Virus record (IMG/VR): IMGVR_UViG_3300042549_004948
Span: 1-64,000 of that record
DNA: 64,000 nt
Direction: 5' to 3' (one strand)
DNA from: a virus
Each line of letters begins with the position of its first letter. Within the stretch, counting starts at the first letter, position 1. Position numbers and translations under genes: made by a program. Under the pieces are notes generated by a model, which saw only the letters and a list, made by a program, of their open reading frames with translations, was not told the DNA's origin and did not search any database. Below, in pieces: positions 26,197 through 33,731 of this stretch.

Positions 26197-26567
26197 TATT
26201 GTAAAAATTTAAGCTTATACTTTGTAGATTCAATAAGATCAACGATCTCATCTACTTGATTTTGTATGTAAGAATCCTGAGGTATTTGTTTTCTGATACC
26301 TTCAACGAATTTAGAAAGACCGTCAAAATACATTCTAGCATTATTGTCTTCTCTGATAGTATCGGCCATTCTATAGCCAGTTATAATACCATAGCGTCCT
26401 TGAATACCTTCAGCTAAGCCGTCTATTTTATCTACAATCTCATCGTAGTATTTATTTAAAGCTTTGTGGGCTGCATAAGATCCAACTCCTTGTACTTGAA
26501 GGTGGTATATATGAGCTTGATTTCTGCTCTGCATTAATGTTCCTAAAAGTAGTCCTACTGATTCCAT
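26196..26567 (-). CDS. Ferritin-like / DUF5856-type helical protein
   Basis: 123 residues, all helical. The pattern LLGTLMQSRNQAHIYHLQVQGVGSYAAHKALNKYYDEIVDKIDGLAEGIQGRYG resembles Dps/ferritin-like four-helix proteins (H..H..., AHKAL..YYDEI.D.ID.LAE) and the phage DUF5856 family as I remember it. Whether metal ligands are complete is unclear. It overlaps the next gene by one base. It may be a virion or DNA-protection protein. The function is unproven. Confidence 0.6.
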   Translation of the reverse strand: MESVGLLLGTLMQSRNQAHIYHLQVQGVGSYAAHKALNKYYDEIVDKIDGLAEGIQGRYGIITGYRMADTIREDNNARMYFDGLSKFVEGIRKQIPQDSYIQNQVDEIVDLIESTKYKLKFLQ

Positions 26568-27202
26568 TACTTTTCTTTTTTATCTTCTGCTTTTGCTATT
26601 TGTTTCTTAGATTTTTCAATCTTTTCCATCTTGGTCATAAGATCATCGATCTGTCCTGCTATCTTTGCAATGCCCTCTTTATGTTTAGAAGCATTCTTAG
26701 GATCTTCTTTAGCCATATCAACATGCTCCTTACGCTTCTTTTCTAGTTGATCGATAACCTTCTTGAGTTTATCTCCAACTTTACCTTTCTTTTCTTCTAG
26801 TTGTAAAGCTTCATCACAATATGCTTTATACGCTTCTACAGCGATTCTTCTTGCTTCTGTTTCATCGTCATGTACTGAATAAACATCATGCATTCCTATT
26901 CCTTTTTCTTGAATTCCCATTAAAGGGTTGATCTCAAGAACCATATCAGATTCTGGAAGTTCACCGGAAGGCTTACGAACAACATACATACTAGGAGTTC
27001 CCATGTTTTCTTTCTTAGTCTTTTTAACTTTTTTAGGTAGGCCTTTATGTTTAGTTGAGGCAAAATCTTCTACGTCTCCTTTTTTCATTGATTTAGCCAT
27101 TTCTTTTGCTTTTTCTGATGCTTTTCCGGGTTTCATATCTCCTGTTTGTAAGGCTCTAACGATACCCATTAATTTTTGTTGTTGTTGAGATGTAGCTGGC
27201 AT
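26567..27202 (-). CDS. DUF3008-type N-terminus plus charged coiled-coil protein
   Basis: 211 residues. The first ~50 (MPATSQQQQKLMGIVRALQTGDM..GKASEKAKEMAKSMKKGDVEDFASTKHKGLP) match the DUF3008 pattern MPAxSxxQQxLMG..A...G, seen in phage and bacterial proteins of unknown role. Residues ~70-145 form a small mixed domain (MYVVRKPSGELP..MVLEINPLMGIQEKGIGMHDVYSVHDDETEARRIAVEAYKAY). The C-terminal ~70 is a Lys/Glu coiled coil. It is preceded by an ATATTTAT motif. Confidence 0.6.
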   Translation of the reverse strand: MPATSQQQQKLMGIVRALQTGDMKPGKASEKAKEMAKSMKKGDVEDFASTKHKGLPKKVKKTKKENMGTPSMYVVRKPSGELPESDMVLEINPLMGIQEKGIGMHDVYSVHDDETEARRIAVEAYKAYCDEALQLEEKKGKVGDKLKKVIDQLEKKRKEHVDMAKEDPKNASKHKEGIAKIAGQIDDLMTKMEKIEKSKKQIAKAEDKKEK

Positions 27203-27216
27203 ATACTCTAAATTTA

Positions 27217-27795
27217 CTAATAAATATCCTTGTTCTTCAGTTCTTCTATTTTCTTTTTAACCTCGTCGTACATCTTAGCCTTATCTCCGCCAGACCAGGA
27301 TTCTATATCTCCTGCCTCTGAAACAAATGTATCTTTATCTAACATCCATGATTCTACTGCCTGTTCAAACTCTTCTAGGCTAGCGTTCTTATTGGCATTT
27401 ATAACATTTTTGGCGTATTCATCCCATTTGCCTTCTAGCTTTATTTTACTTTCCATATCTACCACACAATCTAAACACATCTTATGAATAGAGAACATCT
27501 TCTTATTGAGATCATTGTCTTTCATTGACTTTTTACAACTAGGACAACATAGAGGTAGGTGAACTAAGTACTTGAATTTGTCTAACTTCGTAATGGACTG
27601 TTTGATGTTATTCTTTATAGTCCAGACTTTGCCATTCTCTTCCCAGGTGTCTCCTTCTTTATGCTCATCTTTTTTATTTTCCCAACCTCCAATTATTTGA
27701 GTCCTATCACCAGATTTACCTGTTATTAGGTTTCTCATTCTTTGAACATCACTTTTCTTAAACTCTTTCTTCAGCGTAGACTCTTTAGGTATCAT
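27217..27795 (-). CDS. Conserved zinc-binding phage protein, hypothetical
   Basis: 192 residues. The N-terminus has KSDVQRMRNLITGKSGDRTQIIGG, then EGDTWEENGKVWTIKNNIKQSITKLDK. Two Cys pairs (C84..C87 in CPSC, C107..C110 in CLDC) with flanking IHKMCLDCVVDMESKIK likely bind zinc. From memory this whole pattern is well conserved in T4-like phages of marine origin, always uncharacterised. It lies between the zincin-HAD fusion and the DUF3008 gene. Confidence 0.65.
   Translation of the reverse strand: MIPKESTLKKEFKKSDVQRMRNLITGKSGDRTQIIGGWENKKDEHKEGDTWEENGKVWTIKNNIKQSITKLDKFKYLVHLPLCCPSCKKSMKDNDLNKKMFSIHKMCLDCVVDMESKIKLEGKWDEYAKNVINANKNASLEEFEQAVESWMLDKDTFVSEAGDIESWSGGDKAKMYDEVKKKIEELKNKDIY
27220..27227 (-). 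promoter_or_regulatory. ATATTTAT motif before gene at 27202
   Basis: Sense-strand ATATTTAT lies 17 nt upstream of the ATG at 27202. It overlaps the final codons and stop of the preceding gene. Confidence 0.4.
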
Positions 27796-27797
27796 AA

Positions 27798-28691
27798 CTA
27801 CTTTATTCTAAATTTACTTAATATATCTTTTGTTTTATTAATATCTTTATGCAATATTGAAATACCTCCCAGAGCTTTCCATGGAGCCAAGTTTGGCCAA
27901 TAGTCATCTATTAGCATAGAGTTCTTTGGATCTGAAGTTAGATATTCATGCTTATTTCCTGTTTGGGCAAATAATATTTTCTTTGGTTGTGGATTAAGAT
28001 TTTTTTCTACCCATATCTTCTTTCCTTCTTTTGCATATAAAAACTTACTAGGACTAGTTAGAATGATAGGTCTATATTTACCTATAATAGACCAAAGTTC
28101 TTGACCTCCAGGCATCCAATTCATCTTGCTCCAGAATTCAACACCAGCCTCATTTACGGCATCTTCAAATCCTTTAGCTCCTTTTTCTCCTCTATATTCC
28201 ATAGGCATAACTCCATAATAATGTTCAAATCTATCATCAAAATCGCAGAGAACTCCATCCATATCACAATAGATTTGTATTCCTCTTGAATCTTGTGCTT
28301 CGTATATCTGCTTAAGGGATGGCATTAAATGCTCATAGATCATGTCGTGATTCTTACCAAATTCACGCATCATCATTCCTGCTAAAGCATTAGCTTGATT
28401 CTCTATATTTGAGCCAGTCTTTCCAGAATCGGCCACAAGCATATTCAATTCTCTTTGTCTATGATGAACTAATTCGTGGCCTAGAGTTCTAAGTATATCA
28501 GCTAAATTACGATTCCCGGTATATACTTCTAGTCTATTTGTATCAGGAGAATATTGACCAAAACTCTTTCTTTCTACTGCCCACTCGCGATCGTTTGTAA
28601 ATTCTATAATAGGGAGCTTATTAATATTAAGCTGGTCTTTACAAAATTGTATAAACTCTTCAATTATATTTTGTCTTTGTTGATCTATCAT
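27798..28691 (-). CDS. Zincin-like metalloprotease domain fused to HAD 5'-nucleotidase-like domain
   Basis: 297 residues. Residues 1-125: a zincin with HELVHH (H72, E73, H76) inside LRTLGHELVHHRQ, preceded by a strand that reads DTNRLEVYTGNRNLADILR. This resembles the virion zincin domains of large phages. Residues ~137-297: HAD hydrolase with IYCDMDGVLCDFDDRF (D143, D145), ILTSPSK and KNSMLIDDYWPNL, similar to 5'(3')-deoxyribonucleotidases. The linker contains QIYE-AQ, an [LI]xE site where gp21 could separate the halves. Substrates are unknown. Confidence 0.75.
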   Translation of the reverse strand: MIDQQRQNIIEEFIQFCKDQLNINKLPIIEFTNDREWAVERKSFGQYSPDTNRLEVYTGNRNLADILRTLGHELVHHRQRELNMLVADSGKTGSNIENQANALAGMMMREFGKNHDMIYEHLMPSLKQIYEAQDSRGIQIYCDMDGVLCDFDDRFEHYYGVMPMEYRGEKGAKGFEDAVNEAGVEFWSKMNWMPGGQELWSIIGKYRPIILTSPSKFLYAKEGKKIWVEKNLNPQPKKILFAQTGNKHEYLTSDPKNSMLIDDYWPNLAPWKALGGISILHKDINKTKDILSKFRIK

Positions 28692-29278
28692 TTCATTATT
28701 TTCAACAGTCTTCCAAATACATCTTTTGTGACTCCTTTATTATATGCTGCATCTGGTATAAACTTTTCGAACTCTTCGTAATTACCATCTTTTATATATG
28801 ATCTCATTTGAGTTGAGCTAATTCTTTCAAACTGATCTGGTATAATTTCTTTTCTAACTTTATTAGGAAATCTTTTTTGTATAGAATCGAAATACCCTAT
28901 ACCTTCAACTTCTTCTGTTGCGCCGGCAACATAGATAGGGTCTACATCCGGGTTTTCTGCCATGAAAGAGAAGACATCTTTTATAGGAGTCGATTCTTTA
29001 GATATCGATACGCTAATTTTAGGATTAGGTTCTGCATTAAGATACTGTTTCCATATTTGAAAAGAGTCTTCAGCAGTAATGCCATACTTAGTAACATTAG
29101 AAATAATAACATATACTTTATTTATATACGGTTTAGATGCTAAGTATTTTGCTGCTTCAAAGTGTCCTTTATGAGGAGGCTTAAATTTACCAGGATAAAA
29201 ACAAGGTCCTACATCAGAAGACGCTTCTTTTAATATATCTTCGGCTATTTGACGGCCTAATTGTTCTGGATTAATCAT
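28688..29278 (-). CDS. HxGH nucleotidyltransferase (cytidylyl/adenylyltransferase family)
   Basis: 196 residues. Class I nucleotidyltransferase fold: FYPGKFKPPHKGHFEAAKYL with HKGH at 36-39, and ISSTQMRSYI near 153 (the ISST.(I/V)R motif that binds triphosphate). Family members make NAD, CoA precursors, FAD or CDP-alcohols. The substrate here cannot be read. It may be an NMN adenylyltransferase or cytidylyltransferase. The N-terminus MINPEQLGRQIAEDILKE-ASSD carries [LI]xE at E13 and E18, so the enzyme may be packaged. It overlaps both neighbours by four bases. Confidence 0.72.
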   Translation of the reverse strand: MINPEQLGRQIAEDILKEASSDVGPCFYPGKFKPPHKGHFEAAKYLASKPYINKVYVIISNVTKYGITAEDSFQIWKQYLNAEPNPKISVSISKESTPIKDVFSFMAENPDVDPIYVAGATEEVEGIGYFDSIQKRFPNKVRKEIIPDQFERISSTQMRSYIKDGNYEEFEKFIPDAAYNKGVTKDVFGRLLKIMK

Positions 29279-30060
29279 GATTTAATAAAGGATTTAGCTT
29301 TATTCACAACCTGTGACATATCAGATGTTTTTAACTTTTCTACTTGTTTTTCAATGTTATCGAACTGCCCTGATAGAATATCGATTTGTTGGTTTACTAA
29401 CTCTTTAGACTTTGCTATTTCATCCGGAGTTTTTTCTTTAGCTGGGTCTTTTCTAAATGTTGATTTATATTGGCCAGAAGACAGAATATCTTCAAAGTAT
29501 TCTTTTAACTTATCTGCTTTATGAGCCTTTTCAAACTCTCCGACCATTTTCTTTTCCTCTTCAGACATCTCTGTTGGTACTAAATAGAACATATCTCCAA
29601 ACATACTTTTATATGCTTCAATATTTTTGTATATATTATTCCAACTAGATAGTACTCCAACGGTTGGCACCTTTCTTTCTCTTGCGAAGTTACGAAGGAA
29701 GCTAACTATGGGGTTGGTATAAATCATTACCATCATTATATCATAGCCAGAATTTTTTATACCCTCAATTTTTTGTACATTAGTTGCAGTAGTATCATAA
29801 AGAAAATTATCTCCAGCATTTATAACACTTGGAAGATCTACCTTGTCTATTTGAATAGCTGCTCTAGCCAGATTATTATACATTGGACTGTCTTTGTCCT
29901 CTACATACTTGTCTGCATTAAGCTCTCCCCAGCCTGCTTTTTGCAGATCTGGTTTGATTTGTCTAGCAAAATAAGACTTTCCAGCGCCTGCGCCTCCAGC
30001 CATTATAATAGCTTTTTTGCCTTCTTTGGCTTCTAATAATAAGTCTAATAGCTTTATCAT
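29275..30060 (-). CDS. P-loop kinase with MIKLLDLLLE leader (capsid-targeted candidate)
   Basis: 261 residues. MIKLLDLLLE-AKEGKKAIIM is directly followed by Walker A GGAGAGKS (22-29). FLYDTTATNVQKIEGIKNSGYDIMMVMIYTNP and RNFARERKVPTVGVLSSWNNIYKN resemble zeta-toxin/polynucleotide-kinase-type phosphotransferases (lid arginines R..R.R). The C-terminus is a coiled coil (QQIDILSGQFDNIEKQVEKLK). Cleavage after E10 would leave the kinase intact. Target may be a nucleotide, RNA 5' end or UDP-sugar. An ATATTTAT motif lies 7 nt upstream. Confidence 0.68.
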   Translation of the reverse strand: MIKLLDLLLEAKEGKKAIIMAGGAGAGKSYFARQIKPDLQKAGWGELNADKYVEDKDSPMYNNLARAAIQIDKVDLPSVINAGDNFLYDTTATNVQKIEGIKNSGYDIMMVMIYTNPIVSFLRNFARERKVPTVGVLSSWNNIYKNIEAYKSMFGDMFYLVPTEMSEEEKKMVGEFEKAHKADKLKEYFEDILSSGQYKSTFRKDPAKEKTPDEIAKSKELVNQQIDILSGQFDNIEKQVEKLKTSDMSQVVNKAKSFIKS

Positions 30061-30067
30061 ACTACTT

Positions 30068-30075
30068 ATAAATAT
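30068..30075 (-). promoter_or_regulatory. ATATTTAT motif before kinase gene
   Basis: Sense-strand ATATTTAT begins in the stop codon of the nuclease gene and ends 7 nt before the kinase ATG at 30060. It would start the block of putative packaged proteins. Confidence 0.48.
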
Positions 30076-30869
30076 TAATCTACTAACTTAACAGTATTCG
30101 GAAGTGTTAATAGTTCAATTTCTGTCTCTGGATGCATAATTTTATATGTCTCATAGGTATGGAGGAACATATTGAAGTACTCGTCTAAGGTCTTTTTTCC
30201 TTCAATAATCTCCCAACCGGCTCCTTGCATTTTCTTTCCAGACTTATCAGCTCCTCGTTTTGAAGACTTAAGCCATATGATACCGTTACGATCAACCTTC
30301 TCTCCAAACCTTTCTTCATATGCCTTAGTGTAGGCTGACATTTGTAAGTGATAGCTTTCATGAATTGCATTTGACGTTTTGATATCTAGTACCCACCTTT
30401 GATTATCGATCTCTACAAGTAGATCCAATGTTCCTGAGTATTTATGAGTATCGCTAAACATAAACTCTTCTGATAGGATTAGCTTTGGTTTATAAGTTGT
30501 CCAGAAATCGGTAAAAGATAAAATCATTTTCCATACATGGGTATGATAATTAACATGCCCGGTTGATTCAATCCAGCGAATCTCTTCTCCATTCAAGAAT
30601 TTTTCTATTGCTTCATGAACTTGCGTACCTTCATCGCCGGCTCTACGCATAACAATATCAGCATTATGTCCCATATCTTTTATCCATGTTTCAAAGAACT
30701 GACCTTTAGGAAAATAACCCAAGATAGTTGTAACAGACGGATAGAAAACGCCAGGACTGCGTTGATAATACCTAGAGTCGTGCAATGTTATTTGTCTTAA
30801 TTCAGGATCTGTCTCGACAATTCGTTTTAAGAACTTGTCCTTTTGGATGTTCTTAGATTTTTCAATCAT
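30075..30869 (-). CDS. PD-(D/E)XK nuclease, RecB/Cas4-like
   Basis: 264 residues. The motif set is that of the PDDEXK_1/RecB family: GTQVHEAIEKFL (H85), SGTLDLLVEIDNQRWVLDIKTS (D149, D162-x-K164) and YHLQMSAYTKAYEE (Q176, Y180). Such exonucleases in T4-like phages act in replication/recombination or host DNA degradation. It overlaps the primase gene by four bases, so it is co-transcribed with it. The N-terminal SVTTILGYFPKG.FFETWIKD is a common feature of phage members. Confidence 0.85.
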   Translation of the reverse strand: MIEKSKNIQKDKFLKRIVETDPELRQITLHDSRYYQRSPGVFYPSVTTILGYFPKGQFFETWIKDMGHNADIVMRRAGDEGTQVHEAIEKFLNGEEIRWIESTGHVNYHTHVWKMILSFTDFWTTYKPKLILSEEFMFSDTHKYSGTLDLLVEIDNQRWVLDIKTSNAIHESYHLQMSAYTKAYEERFGEKVDRNGIIWLKSSKRGADKSGKKMQGAGWEIIEGKKTLDEYFNMFLHTYETYKIMHPETEIELLTLPNTVKLVD

Positions 30870-31795
30870 AATAGTTGAAGTTTTTTGAAAAGCAAATCAC
30901 CAAAAGATAGTGGCTTCGCATGATGTAATAGTTTTGTCATTTTATCGAAACCTAAATCAGAAGGATCTTTTCCTTCTAACTCTATTAAGTATACTTCTTT
31001 TCCTAAGTTAAGAAGGTTTTGTGAATAATCTAATGCCTCTTTAAGTGCATCTTTGTCTAGTGCTAAATATACTGTTTTTACATCAGACTCTACTAATTTT
31101 AACATGAGTGACTTAGGAATAGTTTTACCAAATAATGGAATTGCGTTTCTTCTTATCGCTATTGCATCAAATATTCCTTCACAAAGTATAATTGGAATAG
31201 ACCAATTTACGAAATACTCTAGACCTACTAACTCTGATTTATTACATGTAGGAGCATCGTACTTCCTACTTGGATCTTGTTCAAAAGATCTAGCTATAAA
31301 ATAGTTAAGTATCCCATCTTTATCGTATGACGGAATTATAACTCTATTTCTATATCTTCCATTTTTACAATATCCCATGCCATATTTTTGTATATCTTGA
31401 GTAGATATACCTCTTCTCTTTAAATAAGCTAGAGCATGTCTACACTCAAGAGATTTATCTGGGTTAGTTAGTGAAATGAATTCTTCTGGAAGGGTTACTT
31501 TATTAGGTTTTGTGGAATCAATCTTAGTATTATCATTCTGGAAATAAGACTTCATCTCTATCAGTCTTTCTGTAGGAGCTTCTATTTTCTTAAATAGTGA
31601 TACAGGCGTTTTACCTTTAGTAGGAGGGTGACAAGTCCAGCAATTATACTGTCCAGATCTAATATTCACTATTAACTTTGGGTTATGGTGCTTACAAACT
31701 GGGCAATAAAATGCATAATCCATTGTGGTTTTTGAACCTTTGCCTCTTCCTAGAACATTTTCCAGAAGGCCTAAAACAAGCATTTCTTTATCCAT
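30866..31795 (-). CDS. DNA primase (zinc finger + TOPRIM)
   Basis: 309 residues. Zinc ribbon C31-x2-C34 .. C52-x2-C55 (YCPVCKHH..YNCWTCH). RNA-polymerase/TOPRIM domain: NRVIIPSYDKDGILNYFIARSF, IILCEGIFDAIAIR with catalytic E206, and VYLALDKDA (~242-250). This is the layout of DnaG/T4 gp61-like primases, shorter than DnaG because no helicase-binding domain is visible. It is the first gene of the leftward transcription unit next to the divergent spacer, and so probably early/middle expressed. Confidence 0.88.
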   Translation of the reverse strand: MDKEMLVLGLLENVLGRGKGSKTTMDYAFYCPVCKHHNPKLIVNIRSGQYNCWTCHPPTKGKTPVSLFKKIEAPTERLIEMKSYFQNDNTKIDSTKPNKVTLPEEFISLTNPDKSLECRHALAYLKRRGISTQDIQKYGMGYCKNGRYRNRVIIPSYDKDGILNYFIARSFEQDPSRKYDAPTCNKSELVGLEYFVNWSIPIILCEGIFDAIAIRRNAIPLFGKTIPKSLMLKLVESDVKTVYLALDKDALKEALDYSQNLLNLGKEVYLIELEGKDPSDLGFDKMTKLLHHAKPLSFGDLLFKKLQLL

Positions 31796-32151
31796 TATCT
31801 AAATATAAGACAAAAAAACGACATAAAAAAATATTTATTAAAAAAAATTTTTTTGTTTCGAATATTTGTTGTATATTAGATTCTGTTAATGTCGTATACT
31901 CAGGATCTATGCCATAGCTTGGTTGAATTCCATGAGTGCGTTTTAGAATGAGTAAGTACTACGACTACCAGGAGCTAAGACTAAGAATAATGCTTCAGGT
32001 ATATAAACATAGTCTAAAGTGAAAGTTTAAAAGAATATCGGTACATCCGACGGTTCAATCCGCTAGGGCTTTTAAATATAAACTAAGATAAAAAACAAAG
32101 TCAATTATCCACTCTAAATATAGGCGAATACCCTATAAAAAATACTATTAA
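31796..32151. other. Divergent intergenic region with promoter-like and structured sequence
   Basis: 356 bp between the leftward and rightward units with no convincing ORF. It contains A/T tracts and a promoter-like element (31845-31882). An inverted pair AGACTA (31978-31983) / TAGTCT (32010-32015) has a 26-nt loop. The near-direct repeats CGGTACATCCG (32039-32049) and CGGTTCAATCCG (32051-32062) follow. The part from about 31900 to 32075 is less AT-rich than the flanks, which suggests a structured RNA or regulatory region. I could not fold it into a tRNA. Early promoters for both directions are expected here. Confidence 0.6.
31845..31882 (+). promoter_or_regulatory. Promoter-like element A (spacer copy)
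   Basis: AAA, seven Ts, GTTTC, 11 nt, GTATATTA. The same layout with identical spacing occurs at 51146-51183 before the glycan cassette. It is probably a host-type (early) promoter for the rightward unit that begins at 32152. The distance to the first ATG (about 270 nt) leaves a long leader. Confidence 0.45.
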
Positions 32152-32310
32152 ATGGAATTTGAAATAAGTGATAATAAAATAACAGAAGAACAGCTACAAG
32201 CATTGTATATCTATCTATCATTAAATTATGATAGTATGAAAGAAGATGAAAAGGTTGTTTGGTATGAACTAATGAAAAAAATAGATAAAGAATTTAATGA
32301 CTATGACTAA
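32152..32310 (+). CDS. Small acidic protein, first rightward gene
   Basis: An unlisted 52-codon gene (MEFEISDNKITEEQLQALYIYLSLNYDSMKEDEK..). It ends at 32310, overlapping the next gene's start by 14 bases. It is acidic and helical; the C-terminus KVVWYELMKKIDKEFNDYD is typical of small phage early proteins. No family is recognised. Its frame, A/T-rich leader and overlap with a real gene support it as coding. Confidence 0.6.
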   Translation: MEFEISDNKITEEQLQALYIYLSLNYDSMKEDEKVVWYELMKKIDKEFNDYD

Positions 32311-32614
32311 ATTATTGGTATTAGAAGGATGCAAGAAATGCAAAAAATTAAAAGAAGAACTTGATAGTAAAGGAATAGAGTATTCATTAGTAGTTTGTAA
32401 TGATAGTACAACTATTTGTGATGAAGTAGAAGATTTAACCGGAGTTTATCAATATCCTATGATTATACACACCGATAACTTCGGGTCTATTACCGACATC
32501 TTTTATGTTACCGATAAGTACGATCATGTAGGTAAATTACGAAAGTTATCTAATGCCGTAACAGGATTAGGATTTCACTCTATAGATCAATTAATAAGTT
32601 ACATAATAAAGTAG
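32297..32614 (+). CDS. Glutaredoxin/thioredoxin-like protein
   Basis: 105 residues, with a possible second start two codons in (MTKLLVLEG). LLVLEGCKKCKKLKEELDSKGIEY fits the glutaredoxin pattern: strand, CxxC (C12, C15), helix. YQYPMIIHTDNFGSI is the later strand containing the expected proline (P at ~54 in QYPM, cis-Pro). It may supply electrons to a ribonucleotide reductase, as T4 NrdC does, though no reductase gene is in this window. Confidence 0.72.
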   Translation: MTMTKLLVLEGCKKCKKLKEELDSKGIEYSLVVCNDSTTICDEVEDLTGVYQYPMIIHTDNFGSITDIFYVTDKYDHVGKLRKLSNAVTGLGFHSIDQLISYIIK

Positions 32615-32626
32615 TAGATTTATAAT

Positions 32627-32806
32627 ATGAAATACAAACAAATAATATTAAAGAAGATGTCCGAATTAAACAACTTCTTAAATGCTCAAGATGCGCTTCT
32701 ATCGACAAGCAGGAGTGTAGACGAAATAAGATCTCAAATAGAAAAAATTAGATCTAAAGTACATGAGATAGAAGTTCTAATAAATGGAGAGCAAGAATCA
32801 TTTTAA
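32627..32806 (+). CDS. Small coiled-coil protein
   Basis: An unlisted 59-codon gene in the gap between the glutaredoxin and HD genes, preceded by TTTATAAT. It encodes MKYKQIILKKMSELNNFLNA followed by a heptad-rich helix (VDEIRSQIEKIRSKVHEIEV) and ends LINGEQESF. It is likely a dimeric coiled coil. Function unknown. Confidence 0.55.
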   Translation: MKYKQIILKKMSELNNFLNAQDALLSTSRSVDEIRSQIEKIRSKVHEIEVLINGEQESF

Positions 32807-32818
32807 AATAAAATAGTT

Positions 32819-33460
32819 ATGATCAAATTATCTGCCGAACAGATTATGGAGAATCTAGATAAGTTTTATTCCATAATAAATAAATACCTTACTGGAGAAA
32901 GGAAAGATGCGCTTATTGAGTTTTATAAATCTATTGAAGAAACTTTAGCTACTTCGCCTGCTTCAACTAAGTTAGATCATCACAATGCTTTTGCTGGAGG
33001 TTATGTTGATCATGTTATTAGGGTGGTTGAAGGATCTTTAGTATTTGAGAAAGTATGGGATAAGTTTGGCCAGAAAAAGAATTATACTACAGAAGAATTA
33101 GTATTCTCGGCAATCAACCACGATCTTGGTAAGTTAGGCACTAATGAAGAACCTATGTATCTCCCTAACGATTCTCAGTGGCATATTGAAAAACAAGGGG
33201 CTGTTTATAAGTATAACCCTAATATAACTTACATGAGAGTTGCAGATAGGAGTTTATTCTATCTTCAACAAGCAGGTATTCCAATATCAGAGAATGAATA
33301 TCTAGCTATAAAACTTCATGATGGTCTTTATGAAGAATCAAATAAAGCATATTATATTACGTATAATAAAGATAACGAATTAAGATCTAATATAGCATAT
33401 ATCTTACATCAAGCAGACATGATGGCAAGTAAAGTAGAATTACAAATAAATAAAATATGA
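32819..33460 (+). CDS. HD-domain phosphohydrolase-like protein
   Basis: 213 residues. HD superfamily ligands are visible: H54/H55 in LDHHNAFAGGYVDHVIRVVE, HD at 101-102 in AINHDLGKLG, later KLHDGLYEE and ILHQADMMAS (final Asp). Such phage enzymes may hydrolyse nucleotides or cyclic/alarmone signals. The substrate is not predictable. It overlaps the membrane protein gene by four bases (ATGA). The N-terminus MIKLSAEQIME is superficially similar to the leader peptides but lacks the [LI]xE at position 10. Confidence 0.75.
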   Translation: MIKLSAEQIMENLDKFYSIINKYLTGERKDALIEFYKSIEETLATSPASTKLDHHNAFAGGYVDHVIRVVEGSLVFEKVWDKFGQKKNYTTEELVFSAINHDLGKLGTNEEPMYLPNDSQWHIEKQGAVYKYNPNITYMRVADRSLFYLQQAGIPISENEYLAIKLHDGLYEESNKAYYITYNKDNELRSNIAYILHQADMMASKVELQINKI

Positions 33461-33729
33461 TAACAGCAATAGTATCCGCATCCATATGGGTTTTAACGGT
33501 AATTATATATATAATTTGGAACCTATACAATAAAAATAGAAAATTAGAAAAAATGGTTGTTAATCAACAGGTCTTTATAGGAGGCATTAAAGAAGCTATG
33601 AGAGAAGTTAATATGTGTGCAAATCTTATTGATTCTAAATTATGGGTACAATCAGATCCAGAATTTCTTTCTCTAATGGAGAATGTTAAAGAAATGCAAT
33701 CTAAAATGAGTAATTTTGTAGAAGAATAA
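33457..33729 (+). CDS. Small membrane-anchored protein
   Basis: 90 residues. One N-terminal transmembrane helix (~2-24, ITAIVSASIWVLTVIIYIIWNLY) followed by a basic stop (KNRKLEK) and a cytoplasmic helical tail. The tail motif QQVFIGGIKEAMREVN..LIDSKLWVQSDPEFLSLMENVKE is, I believe, conserved in small membrane proteins next to late sigma genes of related phages. Function unknown. Confidence 0.6.
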   Translation: MITAIVSASIWVLTVIIYIIWNLYNKNRKLEKMVVNQQVFIGGIKEAMREVNMCANLIDSKLWVQSDPEFLSLMENVKEMQSKMSNFVEE

Positions 33730-33731
33730 AT

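Noticed and set aside
32048-32070. tRNA-like T-arm (GGTTCAATCC)
   Set aside because: The five bases on each side of TTCAATC do not pair (only two of five positions match), and no matching acceptor or D-arm lies upstream.
32819-33460. Further member of the capsid-leader family (MIKLSAEQIME)
   Set aside because: It starts MIKL, but position 6 is Ala, there is no [LI]xE at residues 8-10, and the gene is in the early rightward unit as an HD hydrolase.
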